A stretch of DNA of 33,363 nucleotides, taken from positions 1 to 33,363 of the forward strand of contig CAZAPZ010000003.1 of the NCBI GenBank assembly GCA_964487285.1. Direction: 5' to 3'. This DNA is from CAZAPZ01 sp964487285. GTDB lineage: Bacteria; Campylobacterota_A; Desulfurellia; JAADFJ01. The notes below the pieces were generated by a model, which was not told the DNA's origin, ran no database searches, and saw nothing but the letters and a program-made list of their open reading frames with translations. Of the stretch, positions 25,153-33,296 are shown piece after piece (positions within the stretch are counted from its first letter, which is position 1; each line of letters begins with the position of its first letter). The position numbers and the translations under genes are program-made.

Positions 25153-26409
25153 CTATGCAAGTTCTCCAAATGAGCTGATCGGCTTAATAAGAATTATTGT
25201 AACCCGATCCCCTTTTTTGATATTGTTAACACCCACGGGAATATCCATTAAAGCCGCATCTCCAACCAAACCGGTTAGGATTCCCGAGCCTTGCCTTTTA
25301 AGATCAGGTATCACATGAAAACCCTTATTTAAGTTGTATGTGACTTTAACCCTTGCAAGTTCCTCTCGCTTTGCTTTTTTTCGGCAGAAATCTTCGTCCA
25401 ATGTTGCTTTAACACGTGGAAGATCTGTATTCTTAAAACCTGCAAGTTTCTTTATAAGGGGATATGCATACAATAAAAAGCCGACGGCTGATGATACCGG
25501 GAAACCAGGCAGCCCGAATATATACCTGTTCTCATCATATCTGCCAAAAAGTATGGGCTTGCCAGGTTTCTGTAAAACGCCATGAAAAACGATGTTAACT
25601 CCTATCTCAGGCACAACGTCTTTAACAAAATCATAGTTTCCGGCGGAGACTCCGCCTGTTGTAATTACCACATCGGAACGATTAAGTTCAGTTTTGATTG
25701 TCTCGGCAGTTGATTTACGGTCATCTTTTAATCGTTTACAAATTACAAAACCTGCGCCAGCCTGTTTCAATAAACCTGTCAATGTGTAACTGTTACTATC
25801 TCTAATTGCAGACTTGCCTGGCTGGGTGTCGCCAAGATCAAGGAGTTCATCACCGGTTGAAACAATTGATACCGTTGGAATTCTATATACAAAAAGATAA
25901 GACCTGTCGACCTCGGCAGCCATTCCAATTTCAGCAGCCCCCATTCTCGTTCCTTTGGGAACCACAACTTCACCTGCCTCGAAGTCTTCTCCTATATCAC
26001 GAACATTCTTTCCTGAAGAAATAGGTCTTTTAAAAACAATATTCTTGCCTGAAATTGCGATCTCTTCTCTCATAACAACGGCATCTGACCCGCCAGGTAC
26101 TGGAGCTCCGGTAAAAACCAATTGAGTATCTCCGTTATTTAAAACTTTTTTTGGCATTCTTCCGGCTCTTACAGTATCCGTTAATTTTAATTTCAAAAAA
26201 TTTTTTTCCGTTGCAAGTGTCAGATCATCTGATTTAACGGCATATCCATCTACAGCGGAAATTTTAACTTCAGGATGGTTCATTTTAGCTGCTATATCAT
26301 TGGCAAGCACCCTACCATAAGCCTCCGATAGCAATATTCTCTCAACTCCAATAGGTTTTACCCCAACTTTAACTAACTTAATTGCTTCTTGGATTGATAT
26401 TAATTCCAT
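25153..26409 (-). CDS. moeA: Molybdopterin molybdenumtransferase
   Basis: Inserts molybdate (or tungstate) into adenylylated molybdopterin. About 418 residues with the family order: N-terminal AVDGYAV and VFTGAPVPGGSDAVVMRE, the MoCF domain with STGDELLDLG, DSNSYTLTGLL and TTGGVSAGNYDFVKDV, then GLPGFPVSSAVGF and the small C-terminal barrel. AAGGAG lies 5 nt before the second of two adjacent ATGs, so I use 26409. It starts 51-54 nt after korC on the same strand and may be on the same message; functional linkage to the oxidoreductase is not expected, because that enzyme has no molybdenum. Confidence 0.94.
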   Translation of the reverse strand: MELISIQEAIKLVKVGVKPIGVERILLSEAYGRVLANDIAAKMNHPEVKISAVDGYAVKSDDLTLATEKNFLKLKLTDTVRAGRMPKKVLNNGDTQLVFTGAPVPGGSDAVVMREEIAISGKNIVFKRPISSGKNVRDIGEDFEAGEVVVPKGTRMGAAEIGMAAEVDRSYLFVYRIPTVSIVSTGDELLDLGDTQPGKSAIRDSNSYTLTGLLKQAGAGFVICKRLKDDRKSTAETIKTELNRSDVVITTGGVSAGNYDFVKDVVPEIGVNIVFHGVLQKPGKPILFGRYDENRYIFGLPGFPVSSAVGFLLYAYPLIKKLAGFKNTDLPRVKATLDEDFCRKKAKREELARVKVTYNLNKGFHVIPDLKRQGSGILTGLVGDAALMDIPVGVNNIKKGDRVTIILIKPISSFGELA

Positions 26410-26463
26410 CATTGCTCCTTAAATATAACATACCTTCATTAAACCACTTGATTCATAAACAAG

Positions 26464-27000
26464 TTATTTTACAAGTGACATACCTATTTCAAATGCCTTC
26501 TTGTTGAGCTCTAAAAATTTGGGTGGGACTCTTCTTTCTATGCCTTTCATCAAACTATCTACCGATACAATATCTACTAATGCAGCAGTTATACCCAATG
26601 ATACAATATTGGCTGCTATACTGTTGCCAACAACATTCTTAGCTGTATCGACAATAGGAAATTCATATATTTTATATTTTTTTTTGTCCTCTTCAGGGAC
26701 TTTTACCATATTCACATCAACAACTATGATACTGCCGGGTTTGCTGCCGTCTTTGTACATATCGTATGTTCTCGAATGAACCGACATAAAATAATCAATA
26801 TCATTTGCATCTACATTATAGATAGGTTTATCACTTATAACTATATCGGCTTTTGTGGGTCCGCCTCTAACCTGAGATGTATATGTTGGAGTATATGCAG
26901 CATATTTATCATCAAAGTATATTGCCGATTCCGCAAGAATTGTTCCTGCGAGCATATTGCCCTGCCCACCTACGCCAGAAAATCTCAGCTCATATCGCAT
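26464..27000 (-). CDS. korC: 2-oxoglutarate:ferredoxin oxidoreductase subunit gamma
   Basis: A 178-residue gamma subunit of the 2-oxoacid:acceptor oxidoreductase family: FSGVGGQGNMLAGTILAESA at the N terminus, then TYTSQVRGGPTKADIVIS, and NSIAANIVSLG. It helps form the CoA and inter-subunit surface. Its ATG directly abuts the korB stop. The D-A-B-C gene order and the icd neighbour support 2-oxoglutarate over pyruvate or branched-chain acids as substrate. Confidence 0.92.
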   Translation of the reverse strand: MRYELRFSGVGGQGNMLAGTILAESAIYFDDKYAAYTPTYTSQVRGGPTKADIVISDKPIYNVDANDIDYFMSVHSRTYDMYKDGSKPGSIIVVDVNMVKVPEEDKKKYKIYEFPIVDTAKNVVGNSIAANIVSLGITAALVDIVSVDSLMKGIERRVPPKFLELNKKAFEIGMSLVK

Positions 27001-27828
27001 CTATTTTCCCTCCTTGTGACTGACACGTTTTGACATACCGAAATAGCTATCCGTGTATTCTACGGCATCTTTCGATTCATAGAGAATACCCGTCACAAAC
27101 AGATCTTTTGTCTCTTCGGGAGTCATTCTGCCTGCCTTTCCTTTAGAAATCGTAATATCCTTTATATGGTTTACAAGCTTAACCGGATCACCGAATTTGT
27201 TACGCCTTCCCCACTGAATATGGCAATTTGACATGGCTTCAATTACACTAAATCCTTTGTGAAGCATAGCTTTTTTTATCATATTTCTAAGTAGTATCGG
27301 CTCTGCCACACTGCTTCTTGCTACAAATGTAGCTCCTGCACCAATAGTCAATTTTGCCAGATCAAAAGCAGGATCAACATTTCCATAAGGCATGGTTGCG
27401 GCTTTAGTCCCGAAAGGAGTTGTCGGTGAGTATTGACCTCCTGTCATTCCATAAATCCAGTTGTTTATAAGAATGAGTGTAATATCAATATTTCTTCTAC
27501 AAGCATGAATTAGATGATTGCCTCCTATAGCAGAAGAATCTCCGTCACCCGCAATAATGACCACATGTTTATCCGGATTTGACATCTTAAGTCCTGTGGC
27601 AAATGCAAATGCTCTGCCATGAAGCGTATGCAGGGTATTAAAGTCAACATAACCTGAAGCTCTGCTTGAACATCCAATGCCTGTTACCATACCCATATCA
27701 TCATTCTTCCAACCTATATCATCCACAGCATGAATAAAAGATTTTAAAACAATACCGTTACCACAGCCTGGACACCAATAATGAGGAAACTTATCCATCC
27801 TTAAATATTTTTCATATTCTACAGACAT
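27001..27828 (-). CDS. korB: 2-oxoglutarate:ferredoxin oxidoreductase subunit beta (TPP-binding)
   Basis: The 275-residue subunit carries the thiamine diphosphate and its iron-sulfur cluster. Visible cluster cysteines are in WCPGCGNG (19 and 22), GIGCSSR and SNCHIQWG; the Mg-TPP motif is GDGDSSAIGGNH through NNWIYGMTGGQ. Together with KorA it decarboxylates 2-oxoglutarate to succinyl-CoA with ferredoxin, or runs in reverse with reduced ferredoxin. Start and korA stop overlap by one base (TAATG). Confidence 0.94.
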   Translation of the reverse strand: MSVEYEKYLRMDKFPHYWCPGCGNGIVLKSFIHAVDDIGWKNDDMGMVTGIGCSSRASGYVDFNTLHTLHGRAFAFATGLKMSNPDKHVVIIAGDGDSSAIGGNHLIHACRRNIDITLILINNWIYGMTGGQYSPTTPFGTKAATMPYGNVDPAFDLAKLTIGAGATFVARSSVAEPILLRNMIKKAMLHKGFSVIEAMSNCHIQWGRRNKFGDPVKLVNHIKDITISKGKAGRMTPEETKDLFVTGILYESKDAVEYTDSYFGMSKRVSHKEGK

Positions 27829-29021
27829 TATGCAACCTCCTTAATTTTAGATAGAATCTGTGATGGATGTATCGGAATTCCATTAGCCTGAAGCACGGTT
27901 GAAAGATCTGCGCTGCTTTTCGGATGTCTTGTATCAAATATCATTTTGCCGTTTCTAATTTCTGTAACTGCTCTGCCGCCCAGCATTATTCTTTCTATCT
28001 CATAAACTATCTGTCCTAAATTAACTTCCGTTACTATGATTTTTTTTGCAGTTGAAGCAACTTTCTGAAATGGGATTGAAGGAAACGGCCATATAGTTAT
28101 CGGTCTGAATAATCCAACTTTAATACCTGCCGCCCGCGCTTCATCAATAGCCGCCCTTGCATTGAATGCATTGCTTCCGTATGCAACAACAACGATTTCC
28201 GCATCGTCAAGTTTATAATTCTCATAAGTGCTGATTCTTTCCTGACGCTTAAGCACCTTATTAATCAGGCGTTCTTCTTCCGATTCCTGAAGCACAGGAT
28301 CAATACTTGGAAAACCTGTTTTATCATGATTTAATCCGGTCATATGAAATCTGTAACCGCTAAAATAGTCTGCCATAGGTGGAATATCACCAAATCGAGT
28401 ATCATACGGAAAATAATCTTCAGGTTTTACCGTAGGACGCCTGCGATTCACTATTGTTATATTCTTTTTATCGGGAAGCTCCACCTTTTGAGCAAGATGA
28501 GCAAGTATGGCATCTGTTAAAACATACACGGGCGTTCTCAATTCTTCGGCAATATTAAATGCCCGAACGGTTTCCGTATAACATTCATCTATTGATCCCG
28601 GGCAAAGAGCAACAACCGGATGATCGCCGTGAGTACCCCATCTAGCCTGCATTATATCAGCTTGGGAAATTCTTGTGGGAAGTCCTGTACTCGGTCCTCC
28701 TCTCATAACATTAACAACCACCAGAGGAACTTCCGCCATACATGCAAAACCAAGTCCTTCCTGCTTCAAAGATATGCCTGGTCCGGAACTTGCCGTTATT
28801 GCCTTTTGACCGCCTAGAGATCCTCCGATGGCACACTCTATGCTCGCTATTTCATCTTCCATCTGAAGAAACACACCGCCTAATTTCGGGAGCTTTTTTG
28901 CCATACCTTCAGCAATTTCCGATGATGGAGTTATCGGATATCCTGCAAAAAATCGGCATCCCGCATCAATTGCACCGTCCACAACCATTTCGTTGCCATT
29001 AGCAACAACAGTTCTGCTCAT
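27828..29021 (-). CDS. korA: 2-oxoglutarate:ferredoxin oxidoreductase subunit alpha
   Basis: A 397-residue alpha subunit with the pyrimidine-binding region: FFAGYPITPSSEIAEGM, QMEDEIASIECAIGGSLGG, TASSGPGISLKQEGLG, and VVNVMRGGPSTGLPT. The gamma domain is not fused, in contrast to longer KorA forms. GGAG 6 nt before the ATG supports the start. The 2-oxoglutarate assignment rests on family resemblance to OorA/KorA and the gene context; related 2-oxoacid enzymes share these motifs. Confidence 0.92.
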   Translation of the reverse strand: MSRTVVANGNEMVVDGAIDAGCRFFAGYPITPSSEIAEGMAKKLPKLGGVFLQMEDEIASIECAIGGSLGGQKAITASSGPGISLKQEGLGFACMAEVPLVVVNVMRGGPSTGLPTRISQADIMQARWGTHGDHPVVALCPGSIDECYTETVRAFNIAEELRTPVYVLTDAILAHLAQKVELPDKKNITIVNRRRPTVKPEDYFPYDTRFGDIPPMADYFSGYRFHMTGLNHDKTGFPSIDPVLQESEEERLINKVLKRQERISTYENYKLDDAEIVVVAYGSNAFNARAAIDEARAAGIKVGLFRPITIWPFPSIPFQKVASTAKKIIVTEVNLGQIVYEIERIMLGGRAVTEIRNGKMIFDTRHPKSSADLSTVLQANGIPIHPSQILSKIKEVA

Positions 29022-29030
29022 TAAATTCTC

Positions 29031-29309
29031 CTATTTTGATTTAGTAATTTCCTTACCTGTGCTGTCTTCAAAAGTAAGCTCAACTCCTATGTCAACAACG
29101 CGCATAGAAAAATCAGGACAGATATCCTCACATTTGCGACATCTTATGCAATCCTCGGGTCTTACAACTTTAACTACCGTCCCAAACCACACACTTGGAT
29201 TATTTATCATTTCAAGGACATTTTTAGGGCACACTTCAACACACAAAACGCAGCCCTTGCAAAGATAAAGGTCAACCCTTACAGGAGGCTTTTTCAACGC
29301 TTCACTCAT
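29031..29309 (-). CDS. korD: 2-oxoglutarate:ferredoxin oxidoreductase delta subunit (2[4Fe-4S] ferredoxin)
   Basis: A 92-residue polyferredoxin with two full cluster motifs, CKGCVLCVEVCP (residues about 18-29) and CIRCRKCEDICP (about 57-68). It passes electrons between the korAB core and free ferredoxin. GGAG is placed well before the ATG, and the gene starts 12 nt after the icd stop. A D subunit at the head of the cluster is the arrangement of oorDABC in Campylobacterota. Confidence 0.93.
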   Translation of the reverse strand: MSEALKKPPVRVDLYLCKGCVLCVEVCPKNVLEMINNPSVWFGTVVKVVRPEDCIRCRKCEDICPDFSMRVVDIGVELTFEDSTGKEITKSK

Positions 29310-29321
29310 GTAATTCTCCTA

Positions 29322-30599
29322 CTACATATTTTCAATTATTTTTTTGCCGTATTCAGAGCATTTGATTTCAGCGGCACCGTCCATCTGTCTTGCAAAATCA
29401 TAAGTCACGGTCTTGTTCATTATTGTTTTCACCATACCACTTTTTACAAGTTCCGCCGCTTCATGCCAGCCCATATAATCAAGCATCATAGAGCCTGATA
29501 ATATTAATGAACCAGGATTTACCTTGTCCATATTGGAATATTTCGGAGCCGTGCCATGGGTTGCTTCAAAAACGCCGACAACATCGCCGATGTTTGAGCC
29601 GGGTCCTATGCCAAGTCCGCCTACGAGAGAAACGGCTGCATCCGATATATAATCTCCGTTGAGATTCGGTGTAATAATAATGTCATATTCTTGAGGACGC
29701 GTATGAATCTGCTGAAACATACTGTCTGCTATTCTATCTTTAATAATAATCTTGCCTTCGGGGACTTTTCCTGCATACTGCGAATAGAGTGCCTCTTCGG
29801 TAATACAAAAATCAGGATGTGCGGCAGCCGTTTCATAGCACCAGTCTTTGAAAGCGCCTTCCGTGTATTTCATAATATTTCCCTTATGCATTATGGTTAT
29901 ACTTTTTCTTCCATACATAGATGCATACCAGATAGCATGTTCCATTAGTCTTTTTGAAGCTGATTCGCTCATAGGTTTTATGCCTACTCCAGAATCAAAC
30001 GAGATCTTTCTATGCGTTTCATTTTCCATTTCATTGTTGAGGAAATCTATCAATTTTCTTGCGGCAGGTGTGCCCATTTTCCATTCTATACCTGCGTAAA
30101 CATCCTCGGTATTTTCTCTATAAATTACAACATCTATCTTCTGAGGTTCTTTCATAGGACTTGGAGCACCTTCGTAATATTTTACAGGTCTTATACAGGC
30201 GTAAAGATCAAGATTCTGTCTCAAATGAACATTTAAACTTCTAAAGCCGCCTCCGATCGGAGTTGTCAAGGGACCTTTTATTCCAACAATATAGTGACTA
30301 AATGCATCGAGAGTATCCTGTATCAGGTATTTGCCAAACTTATCAAAACATTTCTGCCCTGCGTAAACTTCATACCATGAAATCTTTCGTTTGCCATTAT
30401 ATGCTTTTTCAACGGCTGCTTCGATTACAGGTTTTGTTGCTTTCGTTATATCGGCGCCAACACCGTCTCCTTCAATGAAAGGAATAACCGGATTATCCGG
30501 AACCTTTATTTTTCTGAGACCTTCTGCAATAATTCTTTCTCCCTCTCTCGGAAGAGCTAATCTCTTTGGTTTGTAACTCTCCAATACTCCGTAAGCCAT
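29322..30599 (-). CDS. icd: NADP-dependent isocitrate dehydrogenase
   Basis: Oxidatively decarboxylates isocitrate to 2-oxoglutarate, or carboxylates in reverse. The 425-residue protein is of the homodimeric E. coli type: GGGFRSLNVHLRQ with the phosphorylatable-type Ser, YRENTEDVYAGIEW, HKGNIMKYTEG, and NLNGDYISDAA. NADP choice is indicated by HGTAPKY (the Lys-Tyr pair) and YDFAR, matching the Tyr391/Arg395 region of the E. coli enzyme. AGGAGG lies 5 nt before ATG 30599; a GTG one codon earlier is less likely. It is the first gene after a strong promoter and heads korDABC. Confidence 0.96.
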   Translation of the reverse strand: MAYGVLESYKPKRLALPREGERIIAEGLRKIKVPDNPVIPFIEGDGVGADITKATKPVIEAAVEKAYNGKRKISWYEVYAGQKCFDKFGKYLIQDTLDAFSHYIVGIKGPLTTPIGGGFRSLNVHLRQNLDLYACIRPVKYYEGAPSPMKEPQKIDVVIYRENTEDVYAGIEWKMGTPAARKLIDFLNNEMENETHRKISFDSGVGIKPMSESASKRLMEHAIWYASMYGRKSITIMHKGNIMKYTEGAFKDWCYETAAAHPDFCITEEALYSQYAGKVPEGKIIIKDRIADSMFQQIHTRPQEYDIIITPNLNGDYISDAAVSLVGGLGIGPGSNIGDVVGVFEATHGTAPKYSNMDKVNPGSLILSGSMMLDYMGWHEAAELVKSGMVKTIMNKTVTYDFARQMDGAAEIKCSEYGKKIIENM

Positions 30600-30644
30600 C
30601 ACAACCTCCTAATACAAGTAAATTGTATCTATAACATTTTAACT

Positions 30645-30673
30645 ATTTTAACTTTTCTGTTCCGTATTGTCAA
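30645..30673 (-). promoter_or_regulatory. Promoter of the icd-korDABC operon
   Basis: A perfect TTGACA (30668-30673) is followed after exactly 17 nt by TAAAAT (30645-30650), five of six consensus bases. It predicts a start near 30638 and a leader of about 40 nt ending in AGGAGG before the icd ATG. It is the best promoter match in the window and lies in the gap divergent from the TPR lipoprotein gene. Confidence 0.75.
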
Positions 30674-30810
30674 GAAAAACTTTAATAATTTTAACGTCGT
30701 CTTTCATAGAATGCTGCAAAGCAATTCTATCGCAAATAAGCTTGATACATAAAGAAACGACACCTGCTTTATTATTGACTTATCACCCATTATACTGTAA
30801 TTTACAAGCT

Positions 30811-32472
30811 ATGCTAAGATATAAAGTTTTACTGATTATCTTTTTGTTATTGTCTGTTGCAGGGTGCAGCAGAAACCGAACCACTCATGCCATTAACGTG
30901 CCCAATCAATATGCTCCATATATGAAATCGTTGCTTTACCTCAACAACGGAAAAATAGATTTAGCTATTAAGGAAGCAATAAAAAGTGCCCAAATAGCAC
31001 GCACGCCTGATATACTTATCTATATTGCAAGGCTCAAAGCATATAAAAACAAATTTGCCGCAGCAAACATTGCGCAATTCGTTTACAAGAGAAATCCCTT
31101 GAATAAGAAAGTTGTTGATTTCATATTAAGCAGCGGTCTGCCTATTGGCAGCCGTGAAAAGATTGCCATAGCTAATAAATTTCTGCGCCATTCACCGGAC
31201 GACAATGCTGTAAGAATAGAGCTTTCTAAAATTTATATCTCAAAGGGCATGTATAACAAAGCATTGTTAACACTCCTTAAAGCTGACGGCGCAAACCCCA
31301 AAATAATGCTGCAGAAAGGCATCGCATATCTCAAACTCGGCTTTAATAGAAAAGGCAAAACCCTGCTTGAGAAAGTGTATAAGCTGCGACCGGCAAATAT
31401 AAATTTGGGGTTATTTCTCGCAACACTTAATGAACGGCGAGGCGATCTTAAAAAAGCGATACAACTATATAAAAGCGTTGTGAAATATGCTCCTGCAGCA
31501 TATTCTATTTATTATAAAATTGCGGAAGATTTAGAAAAAATCGGTAAAAACAAAGAAGCACTTACTTTCTATAAAAAAGTTATATTTAATAATTCCCGCA
31601 TGAAAAACGAGGCGCTATTGTCATCGGGCATGATATATTTTAAAATGCGGAACTTCGCTTATTCCGAAGAATATTTATCAAACTATTTAAAAGCAAATAA
31701 AAGTGACTATGGAGCGGTTTATTATCTTGCTCTGTCTAAAATAGGTTTAGGCAAGTTAAAATCCGCATACCGGCTCCTTCAAACTATTAATGCCGGAACT
31801 AATTTTTACATTCCGGCAATTGCAAGCATGGCCGATATATACAATCGCTTAGATATGCACAGGAAAAGTCTTGCCTTGATTGATAAAGCGCTGATGCTAA
31901 AGTCTAATAACATTGGACTTATGATGCTAAAAGCACATTCGCTAACATTAATTAAAAATTACAAACAGAGCCTATCGGAATACGGCAAAATACTCAAAAT
32001 TACAAGAAATAGTGAGAGTGGATATAATGTATATGTAGCTATGGCCGATATCAAACTAAATCATACCGATAACCTTAATGGCGCAATTGGCGACTTGAAA
32101 AAAGCAATCTCAATTTTCCCCAATGACAGTGAAGCTATGAACTATTTAGGATATGTCTATATTGATAAAAATATCGATATATCCAAGGGCATCGAACTAA
32201 TAAAAAAAGCCTTGAAGATAAATCCGGCAAATTTATATTTTCAAGACAGCTTAGGGTGGGGATACTACAAACTCCATAAATACAAAAAAGCGCTTTTCTT
32301 TTTAAAAAAAGCAGGCAGAAGCGGTGATCCAACCATATTAAAACACCTTGGAATTGTGTACGAAAGGCTGAAAGAATATAAACTTGCCAAAAGCTCTTTG
32401 ACCAAATCCTTCAAACAAAAAAACGATAATGAAGTGTACAAGCTGCTGATAAAACTCGAACAGCCTAAATGA
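30811..32472 (+). CDS. TPR-repeat lipoprotein
   Basis: A 553-residue secreted lipoprotein: hydrophobic signal with lipobox SVAGC and Cys19, then Ser at +2, which by the E. coli rule favours the outer membrane. The rest is a solenoid of tetratricopeptide repeats; clear units include KAIQLYKSVVKYAPAAYSIY and KALKINPANLYFQDSLGWGY. The start is ATG 30811 because the signal peptide begins there; the open frame runs back to a TTG at 30667, but that stretch holds the icd promoter. A TATACT box at 30791-30796 with a poor -35 could serve it. Its stop overlaps the dedA ATG. The role is unknown; TPR lipoproteins often scaffold envelope complexes. Confidence 0.85.
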   Translation: MLRYKVLLIIFLLLSVAGCSRNRTTHAINVPNQYAPYMKSLLYLNNGKIDLAIKEAIKSAQIARTPDILIYIARLKAYKNKFAAANIAQFVYKRNPLNKKVVDFILSSGLPIGSREKIAIANKFLRHSPDDNAVRIELSKIYISKGMYNKALLTLLKADGANPKIMLQKGIAYLKLGFNRKGKTLLEKVYKLRPANINLGLFLATLNERRGDLKKAIQLYKSVVKYAPAAYSIYYKIAEDLEKIGKNKEALTFYKKVIFNNSRMKNEALLSSGMIYFKMRNFAYSEEYLSNYLKANKSDYGAVYYLALSKIGLGKLKSAYRLLQTINAGTNFYIPAIASMADIYNRLDMHRKSLALIDKALMLKSNNIGLMMLKAHSLTLIKNYKQSLSEYGKILKITRNSESGYNVYVAMADIKLNHTDNLNGAIGDLKKAISIFPNDSEAMNYLGYVYIDKNIDISKGIELIKKALKINPANLYFQDSLGWGYYKLHKYKKALFFLKKAGRSGDPTILKHLGIVYERLKEYKLAKSSLTKSFKQKNDNEVYKLLIKLEQPK

Positions 32473-33065
32473 GCGGATTAATCGACTCTGTAGTAGGATT
32501 TTTTTTCCATTTTGGGTATATCGGCATATTTGTAATGATGTTTTTGGAAAGCAGCTTTATACCATTCCCAAGTGAGATCGTTATGCCTCCTGCCGGATTT
32601 TTATCGGCAACCGGAAAACTCAACCTTGAACTTGTAATAACTATGGGAGTAGCCGGTTCAGTTGCCGGAGCAATGTTAAATTATATAATTGCCTTAAGGC
32701 TCGGAAGACCATTTCTTGTGAAATACGGACATTATGTTGGCTTTAAGCTAAAACATCTGAAAAAATCCGAACAATTTTTTGAAAGATACGGCAGCATTGG
32801 AACATTTGCAGGAAGGCTTTTGCCTGTGATAAGGCAATATGTATCAATACCCGCCGGCATATCCAGAATGTCAATTGTGAAATTTATTATAGCAACAGCT
32901 CTTGGATCAGCCATATGGGTGGGTTTTCTCTCAATCTTGGGATATGAAGTAGGGGCAAATTGGGGAATTGTTGTCAACAATTTACATAGAATATCAATTA
33001 TTGCAACCTCACTGCTTATCTTAGCAGTAGCGGCATTCTTTTTCACAAAAGCGAGAAAAAAATGA
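32469..33065 (+). CDS. DedA family membrane protein
   Basis: A 198-residue integral membrane protein of the DedA/VTT family, some of which recycle undecaprenyl phosphate or other lipids across the inner membrane. Visible features are ESSFIPFPSEIVMPPAGFL near the N terminus and FAGRLLPVIRQYVSIPAG, the conserved re-entrant loop with paired arginines, plus several hydrophobic helices (about 13-30, 55-72, 135-158, 172-192) and a basic tail. Its ATG overlaps the TPR gene stop (ATGA), so the two are translationally coupled. Lipid substrate cannot be read from sequence. Confidence 0.92.
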   Translation: MSGLIDSVVGFFFHFGYIGIFVMMFLESSFIPFPSEIVMPPAGFLSATGKLNLELVITMGVAGSVAGAMLNYIIALRLGRPFLVKYGHYVGFKLKHLKKSEQFFERYGSIGTFAGRLLPVIRQYVSIPAGISRMSIVKFIIATALGSAIWVGFLSILGYEVGANWGIVVNNLHRISIIATSLLILAVAAFFFTKARKK

Positions 33066-33112
33066 TTTCCCGCAACAACCTAAGAATATAAATTGTAACC
33101 GGACTTTGAAAA

Positions 33113-33189
33113 TGGTGCGCCTGAGGGGATTCGAACCCTTTACCTTCAGATCCGGAGTCTGACGCTCTATCCAGATGAGCTACAGGCGC
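33113..33189 (-). tRNA. tRNA-Arg (anticodon CCG)
   Basis: The minus strand folds as a 77-nt cloverleaf: 7-bp acceptor stem GCGCCTG/CAGGCGC, D-stem GCTC/GAGC, anticodon stem TCAGA/TCTGA with loop CTCCGGA and anticodon CCG (reads CGG, arginine), TTCGAAT T-loop, and encoded CCA. The T-stem AAGGG/CCCCT has one A-C mismatch at its second pair. It converges on dedA, 47 nt away. Confidence 0.95.
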
Positions 33190-33239
33190 TAAATTAACTA
33201 TTAGATCACTGATTGAAACTGCCGGACAGCAAGTACAAT

Positions 33240-33255
33240 GAAACTACTGCACAAT
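33240..33255 (-). repeat. 16-base element shared with the moeA-downstream gap, copy 2
   Basis: Minus strand ATTGTGCAGTAGTTTC, one base different from the copy at 25056-25071. It lies about 50 nt upstream of tRNA-Arg, in the same orientation relative to the gene as copy 1. Confidence 0.35.
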
Positions 33256-33277
33256 AAGCACATTCACAGCGATATCT

Positions 33278-33296
33278 GCCTTTCTATAGACAAGGC
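33278..33296. other. Inverted repeat upstream of tRNA-Arg
   Basis: GCCTT and AAGGC flank nine bases that include the palindrome TCTATAGA. It lies in the 174-nt right-edge segment, where no complete gene is seen. A plus-strand ATG at 33346 near the edge leaves too few codons to judge. Confidence 0.3.

Noticed and set aside
30775..30796. TTGACT...TATACT as a promoter for the TPR lipoprotein
   Set aside because: The boxes are only 10 nt apart, too close for a sigma-70 promoter; TATACT may still serve with a poor -35.
30667..30810. Upstream extension of the TPR lipoprotein to a TTG start (48 extra residues)
   Set aside because: The stretch contains the -35 box of the icd promoter, has no ribosome site, and the lipoprotein signal begins at ATG 30811.
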